The notes: generated from the sequence alone by a model not told the origin. A stretch of 64,000 nt of DNA from Phascolarctos cinereus (GCF_002099425.1 NW_018344058.1:558001-622000), one strand, 5' to 3'; positions 45,546 to 56,794 are shown, numbered from the stretch's first letter. Program-made: numbers and translations.

Positions 45546-45591
45546 CTGCTGGAGTTCGTGGAGATATTTGGCAGGGCTGAGGGCTAAGGAT

Positions 45592-45985
45592 AATAAAGCA
45601 TTTTACTGGATTATAGATTTAGAGGCAGAAAAGAAAATAAGTCGTAGTATATATACCATAGCAAGGACAAATATGAAGAATTCAGAGAAGCATAAAAACC
45701 TTATCCGAATTGATTCAGAGTAAAATAAACAGAACCAAGAAAATCATATACATAAAGACTACAATAATATTCATAGAAAGAACCAAAGGAAAATGAAACT
45801 GAATTCTGTGTAAGTATAATGACCAATAAACTTGGCCTTGAGGAGAAGCGGTGAGAAAATTGACCAATTTTTTTTCTTTGCAGTGGTTGTGGACTATGGG
45901 AATGGGATATTGCATATATTGTCAGGCACTGCTGATCTTGTTTGGTTTTGCTGAAAAACTTTTTTTTCCCTCTTTCTTTAAGAAA
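45592..45985 (+). mobile_element. L1-related 3' UTR (same subfamily as 7,435)
   Basis: GAGTAAAATAAACAGAACCA, AAAGACTACAATAATATTCA, TAATGACCAATAAACTTGGC and TTTCTTTGCAGTGGTTGTGG match the order at 7,435-7,810. Confidence 0.65.
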
Positions 45986-46209
45986 AAGTCAATTGCTACA
46001 AGAGATAGTTCATTTGATAAAAGAGAAGATAAAAATATATTCAGAAATAAAAATGATCTGAAACTAAAATATGGGAATCAAATATTTTTAAAAGATTTAG
46101 AAGCAGAAGAGATCTTACAGAAAGCATGTGGAGTCAGCTCCAACCAGAGTTCATTGTTAAATTTTCACTGCAAGCAAAGTCAGTCAATGCTACAAAGCTG
46201 GGCTTGATT

Positions 46210-47160
46210 TATTGTTTTGTTGATTATCTAGATTTGAAAAAGTCGGTGGTCGAGGAAATGCCTTCACAAATCTGCCCTGATCCACGCACGGCTGTTTGAG
46301 AGATGCTCAGGAGGTGCTGGCCAGACTCTTGAAGATCTTGATATCTGCTAGAGCTACTCTTATAGTGGGCTTCTTTACTCTCCCGATTGTAATTTTGCTT
46401 GTTTTTTTAAGTTCTGCTCATGTTATGGATCTGTCACCCATTCTGTAAGCTGCTTATCATTTCTGCTTGGACTGACACTAATTTGCGAACAGAGGCCTTT
46501 GAAGTTCAATGTTCACAATTTTTCCCTGGTGTTTATGCAGAAGCTCATCGAGTGGTCTCCAGCTTCCTTTCTTGTCAATAGTTCAACTCCTCGTGAAAGA
46601 ACACTATGACAAAAGTGGGGAGAAAATGGGGGCCTCAACCATTTGAACACCTACAGAGGGACTTTCATGAATTGCCAAAGTCTATGAGTTTTGGTATGCA
46701 GAGATGAAATGAGCCATTGGGTAGAGGCTTTTCCAGATTCTGCTGACGAGTCATACTGTCACCAAGGTTTCTGAGTGGACGATCTGGACACATCATTCCC
46801 ATGTGATGCCTGCCATGACTGACCTTGGCCCAGGAGAGAAAACAATCCCGATGGGCCCCTGGACCCAGTTAAGCTGAAAAGGAACCCCAACAGCAATCAG
46901 TGGTCTTTGGCTGCTTGTTTATTTGACTGTGATAATTAGAACCCAATCCCTCACTGGCTATCTACTATGTATTTGTTGTTTGCCTTTTATGCCCTGCTTT
47001 GCACCCTTGGGGTTGGAAGAACAGGAGAGTCCAACAATTACATGTGTCTGATTCACCATGTCAGGGTGCTTTTAAGCTGGAGCAACTGCTGGATATGTGC
47101 TGGACTGTCTTTGGGGAAAGGGATGACACTGATGGATGTGGGAGTAGGCATCCAGGACTT
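46210..47160 (+). mobile_element. Fossil endogenous retrovirus fragment (late pol to env)
   Basis: Conceptual translation shows retroviral late-pol vocabulary near 46,640 (PFEHLQRDFHELPKS, as in gamma-like integrase cores). About 400 bp later there is an env-like stretch, including SNCWICAGLS near 47,080. The order fits pol followed by env of a class I (gamma-like) element on the + strand. No LTR or gag adjoins it. It is thoroughly broken, with many disabling changes, and looks old. Confidence 0.6.
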
Positions 47161-47181
47161 GTGTGATTATTATTCTGTTTT

Positions 47182-47320
47182 TAATAATATTTTATTTTTC
47201 CACCAGTTGCATGTAAAAACAATTTTTAACCTCTTTTTTTTAAGTTTTGAGTTCCAAATTCTCTCTCTCCCTTCCCTGAGATGGTAAGCAATCTGATATA
47301 GTTTATACATGTGCAGTGAT
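47182..47320 (-). mobile_element. L1 LINE 3' end, antisense, 5'-truncated
   Basis: AATAATATTTTATTTTTCCA, CAGTTGCATGTAAAAACAAT, TGAGTTCCAAATTCTCTCTC and GTAAGCAATCTGATATAGTT. TGATTATTATT occurs on both sides and is a likely target-site duplication. Confidence 0.88.
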
Positions 47321-47769
47321 TATTATTTTTCAATCAATTAGGCAAACTTAGATACATGGGCTAGAAGAATGAGTCCTCCCACTTATTCACTTTTAATAAG
47401 GAAAAGATCACCAACCTTTCGAATTCTCACCCTCTTTGAGCTTAAGACTTATTGTCAGGCCACCAGTCCTGTATTACAAGTTAAATGGGAAACATGTTCC
47501 ATGAAGGAGGATGGGCTATAAACCTGATCCCCATGGGAATGGCTTAATCTCTTGGTTCCACATTTTTCATGGCTAAAGTATCTGTTCTGTAGGCTTCTCT
47601 TGTGTGTCCTTATCGGGACTGTGTACTACTTATGTTTACAGTCTCTCCCTTGGTACAAAGAACTGATTCTCAAATTGACTCCCAAATTACAAGGATGTTG
47701 CAGTTGAGGATAGAGGAATGATATAGGTCCTATTGTGGTACTGCTCCATGAGTATGGTTAGCACCAAAA

Positions 47770-47770
<1 letters not shown>

Positions 47771-47802
<32 letters not shown>

Positions 47803-48085
47803 GTCTGAGTTAGCTAATGTTTCAACTTTGCTTAACTTTTGAGTATGTGGCAGTCATCCTTCAGGAGAGTGGTCCGCATTAGCACTGATTTCATCTCTCT
47901 AGCATTGTTCCCATTACCCTATGATGATGATGATGATGATGATAATGTGTTTGTCCTTCCATTCTCAAAGAGGACCATGACATCTAGAATGTGATGACAT
48001 GCCTTGAAGATAAATTGGATTTAAGTAACAGAGGCCTGTGCAAAGTTGCCAGCCTCACTTTCTTCTCCAGAGCCATCTGAGTCCA
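47771..48085. repeat. (GT)n, (GAT)n and RTE-related fragment
   Basis: A (GT)n at 47,771-47,801 and a (GAT)n at 47,922-47,944 precede GTTTGTCCTTCCATTCTCAA, AGAGGACCATGACATCTAGA and AGTTGCCAGCCTCACTTTCT. These resemble the RTE-related repeat at 18,970. Bases 47,321-47,770 are unassigned. Confidence 0.7.
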
Positions 48086-48107
48086 TTTACTAGTATATCA
48101 TGCCTTA

Positions 48108-48265
48108 GATGTCACCTAGTTCTAATCTCCTCATTTTACAGATATGAAAAATGAGGAAATGGAGGCCTGGAGGTCTACCATGGCAGGCAAGCAATAAGTA
48201 TGGACTACAGCTAGGATTTGAATCCAGATCATTTGTCTCAAAATTCAGTGCTCTTTCTATGGTAC
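48108..48265 (-). repeat. MIR-family SINE, antisense
   Basis: CTCCTCATTTTACAGATATG, AAAAATGAGGAAATGGAGGC and GGATTTGAATCCAGATCATT. Confidence 0.75.
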
Positions 48266-48439
48266 AGTAATAAACTACATAATAATATAATAATAAACTA
48301 CAGTTATTAATTCAAAGAGTATTATTTAGGGATTTTTGTTTCTTGATATTTATTGACATACATATGCAAATAGAAATAATTTTTACTTAGAGGATGACTG
48401 CTTTTGTTCAGTGTACATTCTCTGGAGCCTAGATAGAAG

Positions 48440-48605
48440 TAGAATTTAGAACTGCAAGGGACCTGAGATGCCATTCAGTCCAACTCCCTCATTTTACATA
48501 TGAGAAAATTGAGACAGAGACGGGTCAAGGGCCTTGCCCAGTGCTACAGTGGGTATCTAAGGAAGGATTTAAACTTGTCTTCCTGACTCCTAATCCAGTA
48601 TTCTC
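48440..48605 (-). repeat. CORE-SINE with an L3-like tail, antisense
   Basis: TAGAACTGCAAGGGACCTGA, GTCCAACTCCCTCATTTTAC and CTTGTCTTCCTGACTCCTAA. Confidence 0.75.
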
Positions 48606-48664
48606 AGATGCTATCTTGGAAGCAAAAGAATTCAATTCGACAAATGTTTATTTAGAAGCAAATA

Positions 48665-48900
48665 AGAGAGCACTCGGGTATAGTGGGAGGAGATGCTGGA
48701 CTTGCAGTTCTTAAAGACCTGAGATAAAATCCTAGACTTGCTAGCTAGGATCATGGCCAAGTCATTTAGCCTTTAGTGAGCCATAGTCTTCCCTCCTAAC
48801 ATGGGAGTGATAATACCTATAATACCTAACTCAATAAGTGCTTGTGAGAATCTGGAATTAATATATCAAAAAATACTTTGTAAATCTTGAAGTTCCCAGT
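48665..48900 (+). repeat. MIR-family SINE
   Basis: GACCTGAGATAAAATCCTAG, TGGCCAAGTCATTTAGCCTT and CAAAAAATACTTTGTAAATC. Confidence 0.65.
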
Positions 48901-49089
48901 GGAATATATTCCAAGCACAGAGAACAGTAGATGCAAATGCATAGATATAGGAGATGATTGTAATATAGTCAGGAGAGACAAGAATAATACATATATTAAA
49001 TATCTAGAGAACCATTTTATCATACATTGCTCTACTATTTTGGGGTATTAATTATTGTTCTGAACCTGGGATTTCATTGGTCTAGGGGA

Positions 49090-49275
49090 ACTATAGGTGA
49101 GGAAACTTAGCATCTACAAATGAAGTTTGGCAGTTTACAGCCTTGGTTGCTTAGGGCACTGAGAAAGTAAGTGGTTTGACCTGGGTAAGGGAACCTGCAC
49201 TTAGCTGAATTGGAACTTGAACCCAGGTCTTTCTCATTCCTAAGTTTTCTCTCTAACCACTACACTCCACTAACC
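49090..49275 (-). repeat. MIR-family SINE, antisense
   Basis: TAGGTGAGGAAACTTAGCAT, GGAACTTGAACCCAGGTCTT and CTCTCTAACCACTACACTCC. Confidence 0.6.
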
Positions 49276-50199
49276 ACTATACTGTTTCTCATGTTAGTTA
49301 TAATACATTTATGTGCACACCTCCTAGGAACGGTCTAAATATTAAGTACTGGATAAACTAAGTGAACATACAAACAACAAGAACTAATTTCAGCAATTTC
49401 TTTACAATACATTTGAGTCCATTTGGGAAAACAACACAATCCTTCATAATAACCATAGAATTATCTGACTCTGAAAGGTCAACTGGTTTTATTTTCCTTG
49501 CAGCAGGGCCACACCTAGGCCAGGAGGAGTATTTATCTTATTTTTAAAGACCTCCAGAAAAGGAAGGCTTATAAATTCCCATTCCAGTATTTAAAAGGTG
49601 GGGTGTGAACCGTGTAGCCCCTGCATGCCTTTGACTTTTCTTCTCAAAGGGCATGCCATACCATAACCATTTGATAGTTCATTGAGGGGAGAGAATTTAA
49701 ACTGGACTCTACTCTTTTTCACTTAGGATTCTCTCTCCTATGTGTCAATTGCTTTTTCTGTTTGATATTCCCCCCCTTCTATTATTAGGGGGCTGCTGAA
49801 TATTCTATGTCAGAACCCTTCATATAGGAATCTAAAAATATTTTTAAAATCGGTCCTCAATCTTCCCTTCTCAGGTCTCTGTCATCTCAATTCTTTTACA
49901 TTTATTAACCTTATTTTTCAACTCTTTACTCAACTTTATATCTTTCTGATTACATTTCTCCACAGTGTGCAATATTGCTTTGACTTTTTTCCCCCCAAGA
50001 AACTGATAGGGTTTAGTAATTCAGCCCTTCCACAGACACACCCTCATAAAACCAGAGAGATTTTGAAGTCCAGAATTATTTGGTCATAAGCTTGGCTGTA
50101 TTTTTCCAGCCGTATAGTCGATGAAGATTTTTCTTCATACGTTCAAAATTGGCACATAGAAAACAATTAGGATGATCCACAGAGGAGGAGAAAAAAATA
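49276..50199. other. Unassigned intergenic sequence
   Basis: I recognise no repeat or exon. Confidence 0.4.
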
Positions 50200-50305
50200 A
50201 TTCATTTATTCACAGAATATTTATTGAGTACCTAATTTGCTAAGTGGGATAAAAAGAGGATTTTTTATTTCAAGGGGCTTACATTCTAGTAGGCAATATG
50301 ACATA
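50200..50305. repeat. Dispersed repeat with a TTATTGAGTACC head
   Basis: CAGAATATTTATTGAGTACC and CAAGGGGCTTACATTCTAGT fit the recurring family of 8,925. Confidence 0.6.
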
Positions 50306-50309
50306 CCAC

Positions 50310-50515
50310 ACTAGTTCAGGCCCTTATCACCTCTTGCCTGGACTATTATAATAGGCTCCGTATTGGCTTCTCTGCTCCAAGTGCTCTCCATTTCAATCCA
50401 TCCTTCACCTTGCTGCCATGTTCAATTTCCTACACTACAGGTCTGGCCATGTCACTCTTCTTTTTAATAAACTCAAATGACTCTATTATCTCTAGGAGTA
50501 AATATAAATTCCTCC

Positions 50516-50556
<41 letters not shown>

Positions 50557-50910
50557 GTCCTTTATAACATGGTTCCAACCTACTTTTCTACATCCATACA
50601 CATTACTGCCCTGGCATTCCATAAGGTCCAGGCAACCTGGGTTTTTTGCTCTTCCTTTGTCTATCCCATGCCTACAACGTACTCTCTCTTTAAGAATCTT
50701 TTAAAACAGATGAAGCTCCACATTCCACATGAGGATTTTCCTCCTCCCCTCATCAGGTGTGTTCCTTACAAAATCACTTTGTATCTATCTTGCATGTTCT
50801 TATATATGCACTTGATGTCTCTTCTGATAGAATGTAAACTTCTTGATTGACAGGGACTGTTACACATCTACTTTTGTATCTGGCACATAATAGACACATA
50901 CTGAATGGTT
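50310..50910 (+). mobile_element. L2 LINE 3' end with an inserted (GT)n
   Basis: CCCTTATCACCTCTTGCCTG, GGACTATTATAATAGGCTCC and TCTGGCCATGTCACTCTTCT are interrupted by (GT)n at 50,519-50,554. They are followed by AAGTCCTTTATAACATGGTT and the terminus with GACAGGGACTGTTACACATC. The 146-residue frame is L2 read-through, not a host protein. Confidence 0.85.
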
Positions 50911-50917
50911 GCTGAGG

Positions 50918-50995
50918 GCAGCTGGATGGTGCAGTGGATAGAGTACTGGGCTTGGAGTCAGGAAGACAAGTTCAAATCTGTTCTAAGACATTGAG
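50918..50995 (+). mobile_element. SINE head, 3'-truncated
   Basis: GGGCAGCTGGATGGTGCAGT, GGAGTCAGGAAGACAAGTTC. The core is missing. Bases 51,000-51,390 are unassigned. Confidence 0.8.
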
Positions 50996-51394
50996 GCCTA
51001 AAATGATCTTGGAATAATGGAGTCAAATTCCCACAGGAATGAGCTGCTAATCTTGGATACTACATATACTGTTTCAATCCTTACGAATGAATAATAAAAC
51101 ATCCATCATGTGGCTGCAAACTTGCTGCTTCATCTACAAGCAGCTAGCCACCAGTCAGTACTTAGACCATTCCTAACTGATACTGGATTCATGTTTCCAC
51201 TAGGCTACTCTTTACATGATGACTCACAAACTTTGGACTGAGGTCTCAACTCTTATTGAGGGTATGGGATCTAGACTCGGGAGCCAACATTTTTCCTATT
51301 GGTGCTGTGTCAATGTCAAGGACTTCTAATTAGATCTTTCCTAAGCTATCTTATTGCTCATGGAATAAGGGACATGGAGTCTGTCACTACCATT

Positions 51395-51505
51395 CTCTGC
51401 TAGATTGGGAACTCTCTGAGGACAGGGACTGTCTTTTCCCTGTTTTCATATTCTAGCACATAGCACAATGCCAAGTACATAGTAGTAGCTGAATTAATGT
51501 TTAGT
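51395..51505 (+). repeat. L2-type 3' end
   Basis: AGATTGGGAACTCTCTGAGG, ACAGGGACTGTCTTTTCCCT and CAAGTACATAGTAGTAGCTG. Confidence 0.7.
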
Positions 51506-51506
51506 C

Positions 51507-51800
51507 ATGGTGCAGCTAGGTGGCTCAGTGGATAGAGTGCCGGGCCCAAAGATGCATCTTCTTGTGTTCGAATCTGGCCTCATGCACTTACTAGCTGTGT
51601 CACCCTGGGCAAGTCACTTAACCCTCTTTGCCTCAGTTCCTTATCTGTAAAATGAGCTAGAGAAGGAAATGGCAAACTATTCCAATAACTTTGCTAAGAA
51701 AACCCCAAATGGGGTCACAAATATCTATTCCACCAAGAAAATCCCAAGTGGGGTCACAAAGATCTGGACACGACTGAAATGATGAAACATTAAATGTTTA
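51507..51800 (+). mobile_element. MAR1-like CORE-SINE with a duplicated 3' segment
   Basis: GCAGCTAGGTGGCTCAGTGG, GTTCGAATCTGGCCTCATGC and AGAAGGAAATGGCAAACTAT. Then the CCAAATGGGGTCACAAATAT segment is repeated as CCAAGTGGGGTCACAAAGAT about 40 bp on, before the ACACGACTGAAATGATGAAA end. Confidence 0.9.
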
Positions 51801-52735
51801 TTGACTGACTCAGTCAGTCTGTCTTGCCTTTTCCTATCTCACATCTCAATCTCTAAGTCCTTTATATTGCCCATAGCAGTTCTCCAAACTGCCTTGTCTC
51901 ATGACTTTTGTGTGTAGTCTCCTCCCTCTCCCCAAAGGCTATCCAAAGACCAGCTGGGGAAGAGGCAAGGTGATCCTTACTCACTTCTTTGGCTTAAGAT
52001 ATTGTTGACTCAAGATGAGTGATATAATGTAATTTGAGCAGAATAACATACAAAACCAGCATCAACCATTAACATTTAAATTGAAATTATCAAATTAACT
52101 AGCTTAGATGTCTAACAGAGCAGAGAAAAAAATGGATCTAAACTGGGACAAATTTCATTGTGAAAAAAAAAGCAGGAAACTTGGAAGTATTAGAATACTG
52201 TCTTATAGGATGAACCAAGGTGGGACACAAGAATTGTGAGCTATAGGTATTCATGAGTCAGCATGGGGTCACTAGGCACCTGGGAGCCCTTCCAAAGGGA
52301 GGAACTAATATGGAAAGGCCAAGAGAGACACCACCAGTAAATTTTTTCTTTTCTTTTTTTGTCTAGAGGCAGCTTTTCTTCTGTTATTCATCCACCCTGG
52401 ATCAGGGTCCCAAATGGTATCATTTAAGTGGATAGAGAACATCATCAGATGTTAGAGAAAGATTCCCCCTCTATAGGTAGAGAGGATTAGTCTCTTAACT
52501 CTTAAAAAGCATTCTTGCATTTCACAGCCATCCCCAAAAGAGAACAATCCCTGTGGAGATGGGTCCATCTACATCACCACCAAGCACTGACCAACTGCCA
52601 CAGACAGGTAACCCCAAGAGGATGCCCAGGAATGCGCAAGAATGCCAATGCCACCCAAAGCACTGGTCCTGCTTTCAGCTGAGTCCCTGAAGCCTTAATC
52701 CTGAGAAACAGCCCTTGTGCAAAGGGAAGCTGGCA
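51801..52735. other. Unassigned intergenic sequence
   Basis: No named repeat. The segment 52,540-52,735 could be the decayed 5' part of the Y-box pseudogene that follows, but I cannot show it. Confidence 0.35.
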
Positions 52736-52741
52736 ACTGCT

Positions 52742-52960
52742 TTTGCAGGTGCTGAAGTCCCTACCTCCTCAGCAACCACAACTATTGGAGAACCAGAGAA
52801 GAAACTTCTTGACATCAAAAACCTTGGCGCCATCAAATGGTTCAAGATCAGAAATGAGTATGATTTTTAGCAGTGGAAAAGACATTAAAGAAAATGCATT
52901 ATTACCTTCTGCTTTGCTATTACACCCTAAGGACCACAGGATCTTTCCATCTCGTAGATG
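52742..52960 (+). pseudogene. Y-box protein (YBX1/YBX3-like) pseudogene fragment
   Basis: One frame reads EVPTSSATTTIGEPEKKLLD then IKNLGAIKWFKIRNEYDF. This matches the start of the Y-box cold-shock domain, EKKVLATKVLGTVKWFNVRN followed by GYGF. A one-step frame change near 52,855-52,865 continues it as IFSSGKDIKENALLPSALLL and HPKDHRIFPSR, aligning to INRNDTKEDVFVHQTAIKK and NNPRKYLRSV. The linker before EKK looks closer to YBX3 than YBX1. There is no intron at the position I can check, which suggests a processed copy. A stop falls at the frame change. Host Y-box proteins bind mRNA and DNA, but this piece cannot. Confidence 0.6.
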
Positions 52961-52999
52961 AAACCCACTACAAGAGCTGTCTCTCCCAGAAGAATGTGA

Positions 53000-53125
53000 A
53001 CCCCCATTAGAATGTGAATTTCTTAAGAACAGAGCCTATCCTCTTTTCTATTATATCCCTAGCACTTAGCATAGTGCTTTGCATATAATAAGTACTTAAG
53101 AAATGCTTTTTTATCCATCCACTCA
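53000..53125 (+). repeat. L2-type 3' end
   Basis: CATTAGAATGTGAATTTCTT, AAGAACAGAGCCTATCCTCT and TAATAAGTACTTAAGAAATG. Confidence 0.75.
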
Positions 53126-53309
53126 TTCATTTATTTGTTTAGCTGGGAGCTGATATAATTGCATTTTACCAAAGAGGAAAAAAATGCACCGCAAATCATG
53201 TGTGAGAAATAGACCATTGGTCCATCTTGAAAGTATAGAACATTGGAGCTAGAAGTGATATTTGAGATAATTTAGTTTCATGGTCTCAAACACAAATTGG
53301 GAGTCTTTT

Positions 53310-53880
53310 AAGCTTATAGAATAATAATATGTGATTTTATATATTGCTTTAAGTTTCATAATTATATTTATTATATTATGTATGTTATCTCATTTGATCC
53401 TCAAAACAACCCTATGAATTAAGGTATAATACTCCCATTTGTCAGATGAAGAAAATACATGGTATTTCTTTCTTATACAACTATCTAAATCTTAGTTTTC
53501 TTCATTTTACATTTGTTATTCCCATTATCCACAGAATGAGAAAAAGGGACTAATAAAATCACTTAAGGAGCTTCAAGTAGTCTAATTAAGATATGTACCA
53601 CCATTTTGAAATTCCTGATAATGTGACTTCCTCATTTTAAAGATGAGAAAATTCCAGTTTAGAGATAAATGAAGGGAATTGTCCAACTGCACAGGATCAT
53701 AGTTTACAGCTGGAAGTAACTTCAAGTCATTTGATATAATTCTTTCATTTCGCAAATGAAGAAACAGGTACAAACACTTGTAAAAGGTCATACAGGCAAT
53801 AAAGGAAGAGATGGGATTCAGACCCAGGTTCTCTGACCCAAATTTCTTGATGTCTAATATCCATGCTCTCACCAGTTGGT
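53310..53880 (-). repeat. Three worn antisense CORE-SINE pieces
   Basis: 53,310-53,480 has TTATCTCATTTGATCCTCAA and ACAACCCTATGAATTAAGGT. 53,625-53,695 has CCTCATTTTAAAGATGAGAA. 53,696-53,880 has GGATCATAGTTTACAGCTGG and TCAGACCCAGGTTCTCTGAC with the L3-like tail. Confidence 0.65.
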
Positions 53881-54059
53881 CTACAACATTTACTGATCAC
53901 AGACACCTTATGGAACTTGATATTAGATACTGTGGGAGTTTAAAAGAGAAAGACTTGGTTCTAGAGTTTACAGAATGTACATGCATTTAAGAGCCAAAGA
54001 ACAAGTCCCATAGAGCATTGTGTATAGCAATGTGAACCTTAGAGCTTATTGCAATGATT

Positions 54060-54219
54060 TTTTTTTGCCTTTTTTTTTGTGTGTGTGAGACAATTAGGGC
54101 CAAGTGACTTGCCCAGGGTCACACAGCTAGTAAGTGTCATGTGTCTGAGATCACATTTGAACTCAGGTCCTCCTGACTCCAAGGCTGGAGCTCTATCTAC
54201 TGCACCACCTAGCTGCCCC
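54060..54219 (-). mobile_element. Short tRNA-derived SINE, antisense
   Basis: AAGTGACTTGCCCAGGGTCA, ACTCAGGTCCTCCTGACTCC and CACCACCTAGCTGCCCC. ATTRCAATGAWTTTT flanks both ends. Confidence 0.93.
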
Positions 54220-54394
54220 TATTACAATGAATTTTAAGGAATTGCTTGGTTTATTTTGTTGAACTTAAATTTTATTGTGCAAAATACCCCTTGACAAATG
54301 AGACACTGCTTAGAAAAGTAGCCCCCTTGCATGACCTTTAACAGGTATCTTAGTCTACTCAACAAACCTCAGTGGCTCCCTATGACCTCTACAA

Positions 54395-54600
54395 GAGTTC
54401 CTAACTAGGGGTCCACAAATTTTTAAAAATATATATTGTGACAACTGTATTTCAACCAAATTGATTTCCTTTGTAATCTTATGTAGTTTATTTTATGCAT
54501 TTAAAATATTATTTTTAAAAGGGAAGGAGTCCATAGGCTTTAACAGATTGACAAAGGAGTTTATAGCACAGAAAAAAAGTTAATAACTCCTTCTGTAGGA
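54395..54600 (-). mobile_element. hAT-type MITE with GGTTCTTAA ends
   Basis: AGAGTTCCTAACTAGGGGTC is the left end and AAGTTAATAACTCCTTCTGT the right. The interior is TTGATTTCCTTTGTAATCTT and GGAGTCCATAGGCTTTAACA. Same family as 21,108 and 55,665. Confidence 0.78.
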
Positions 54601-55078
54601 TCAAATATAAACTCTCTGCTTGGCATTTAAAGCTCTTCTTAAACTCTCTCCTATCCTTCCAGTGTTACTCAATGCTTCCCTTCACCCTCTCTACCATCCA
54701 GCCACACTGGTCTATTTGCTATTGCTCAAACAGGTTACTACATTCCCTATCTCCACGCCTTTGTGCTAGCTGACCCCCCATGGCTGGAACACTTTCTCTC
54801 CTAGCCTCCACCTCAATCTCTGGATTTCCGTAAGACTCCGATCAGTCTTCTCAGGGTCTCCCTGTTGCTAGTTACTTCCTTTTTAAGGTTCCCATCTATC
54901 TACTCTGTATCTTCTATGTACTGATTGTTGTGTATAGTTTCTCCCCAAATAGAATGTAAACCTCTTAAAGGCAAGAACTGTTTCTGTTTTGTTTTTTTGT
55001 TTTGCTTTTGTTTCAGAGTTTAGCCCAAAGCTTGTAAATAGCATTTACTTAATACATTCTTGTTGATTGATTGACCCA
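54601..55078 (+). mobile_element. L2 LINE 3' end
   Basis: CATTTAAAGCTCTTCTTAAA, CTTTGTGCTAGCTGACCCCC, TGGCTGGAACACTTTCTCTC and GAATGTAAACCTCTTAAAGG. It abuts the MITE. Bases 55,079-55,660 are unassigned. Confidence 0.8.
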
Positions 55079-55664
55079 GAGTTCTGAGTTTCCTCATGGG
55101 CAAATACTGGGGTTTGTTTAAATAAGATAATGTCTCATTATCTTGCAAGTCTATATTATATAATTCTAAGACTTCTTAAATCATTCTAAGGAAAGAACAA
55201 GAAATCTGCAGTGCATTTGCATAGTTCCCATTAAAGTGCCCATCCATGATGCCATGAAAGATATCATGTACCTTCATGCCTAGTTTCTATTGGTCTCTGC
55301 AGGAGCACTGGGAAATATTTTTTTTAAGTGAAATTTTCAGGTAGCTTTTTTTTATCTCCACACTCTTCTTTTTAGTTCTCTTCTCCTATCAATAGAATTT
55401 CTACAACGCCTTCCATCCCTATTGCTTGAATTCACACTAACTCAGGTAATCATTGCTCTCCTGCTTTCCACATTCTTCCTTTTTATTAAATAGGAATTTT
55501 ATTTCATGATTTATATTTATATCTTAACTGACTGATACTAAGAGGATACTACAGCCAGCAATTTACATTTTCAGGCAGTAGTAAGCAAGTAGGGAGTATT
55601 CAATAATGGGAGAGGCGATTTTCTTCTTGGGCTTGAGTTAAAGATGAAATTGTCTTAACTCAGT

Positions 55665-55858
55665 CCAAATATAGGGTCTGTAAACTTTAAATATGTAGAT
55701 AGATAGATAAATAGCTAGGTAGATAGATAACTTTCAATATAATTAGTTTTATTTGTAATCCTATGCATTTTAAAACATTATTCTGAGAAGGAATTTCTAC
55801 AGGTTTCTTCCAAAGAGGTCCAAGATATAAGAAAATGTTAAGAACTCCTGTTTCTAGT
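55665..55858 (-). mobile_element. hAT-type MITE carrying a (TAGA)n
   Basis: A (TAGA)n at 55,695-55,727 replaces part of the left arm. Then come CTTTCAATATAATTAGTTTT, TTTGTAATCCTATGCATTTT and AAAATGTTAAGAACTCCTGT. Same family and orientation as 54,395. Confidence 0.75.
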
Positions 55859-56300
55859 TGACAGAAGGGACAGAAGTTTACTTGGGTCTTTTCACCCAAT
55901 ATCCTTCTTTCCTCCTTCCTTTCCTTTTCATCTTTAACCCTAACCCATCCACAAGCTTTCTCTTCTCTCTGTTCTTTCTCATTTTCCCCTAGGAATCTAC
56001 CCCTGTTTTGGATTCCACTCCTCCAACATCGTGATTCTGCAGTATCCCCTCATAGGGAATTATCCCTTTCAAGTACTGCAAAGTCTAAAGGTCCAGAGCT
56101 CTGACTTCCTCAATCTTTCTACAGTAGCACCCAATGTACAGCCCTGGAAACACAGAAACCCTGGATGGGTAAGTGCAATGATGCTCATGCGTAGAGTTCA
56201 GGGCATCTCAGATCTGGGCATGGAGATAGGGGAGGATAATGTTTGTTTTCATTGGACAAAACACAAATTATAGTCATTTGAACTGTGACTTGCATAATTA
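55859..56300. other. Unassigned intergenic sequence
   Basis: I see no recognisable repeat. The 80-residue frame at 56,031 has no known domain. Confidence 0.4.
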
Positions 56301-56309
56301 CAATACAGC

Positions 56310-56530
56310 AGTAATAGTTAGAATTTCTATAGCATTTTAATATTTTCAAAGCATGTTCAATACATTATTTCATCTGTTCCTCACAAATACCTTGTGAGCT
56401 AGGTATATGAGGAAACTGAGGCTGAGAGTGGTTAAATGACTTGCCCAGACTCACACAGTTGGTAAGAGTGAGATGGGATCCAAATTGAGGTCTTCCTGCC
56501 TCCAAGTCCAACCTTCTAGTTCCACCTAGT
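56310..56530 (-). repeat. MIR/THER-like SINE, antisense
   Basis: TAGAATTTCTATAGCATTTT, ATGAGGAAACTGAGGCTGAG and TTGCCCAGACTCACACAGTT. Confidence 0.82.
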
Positions 56531-56794
56531 TTTCTCTATAGACAATAACAATAGAGAGTATTTATGTGTGAGAATAAATTTGCTGTAAGTTTTATTTGAT
56601 CACAACAGTAAATTCTAAGGCAAAGGTTGCCCTCAGAGGAAAGGTCTCAAGATCTTAAGAATGAGATTCTTTCTAACAAAAAAAAATTCTGTCTAAAGAG
56701 ATATGTGTGGATAAGGAAAGATGTTATCAATCAATTTAGATGTTTTTTGGACCCATATGTGTCAGTATGTTATTTGTTATTGTTGTTTCCTTTT

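Noticed and set aside
46967-47287. 106-residue frame as a host membrane protein
   Set aside because: It overlaps the retroviral fossil and then runs into an antisense L1 end.
50410-50850. 146-residue frame
   Set aside because: It reads through L2 and a (GT)n.
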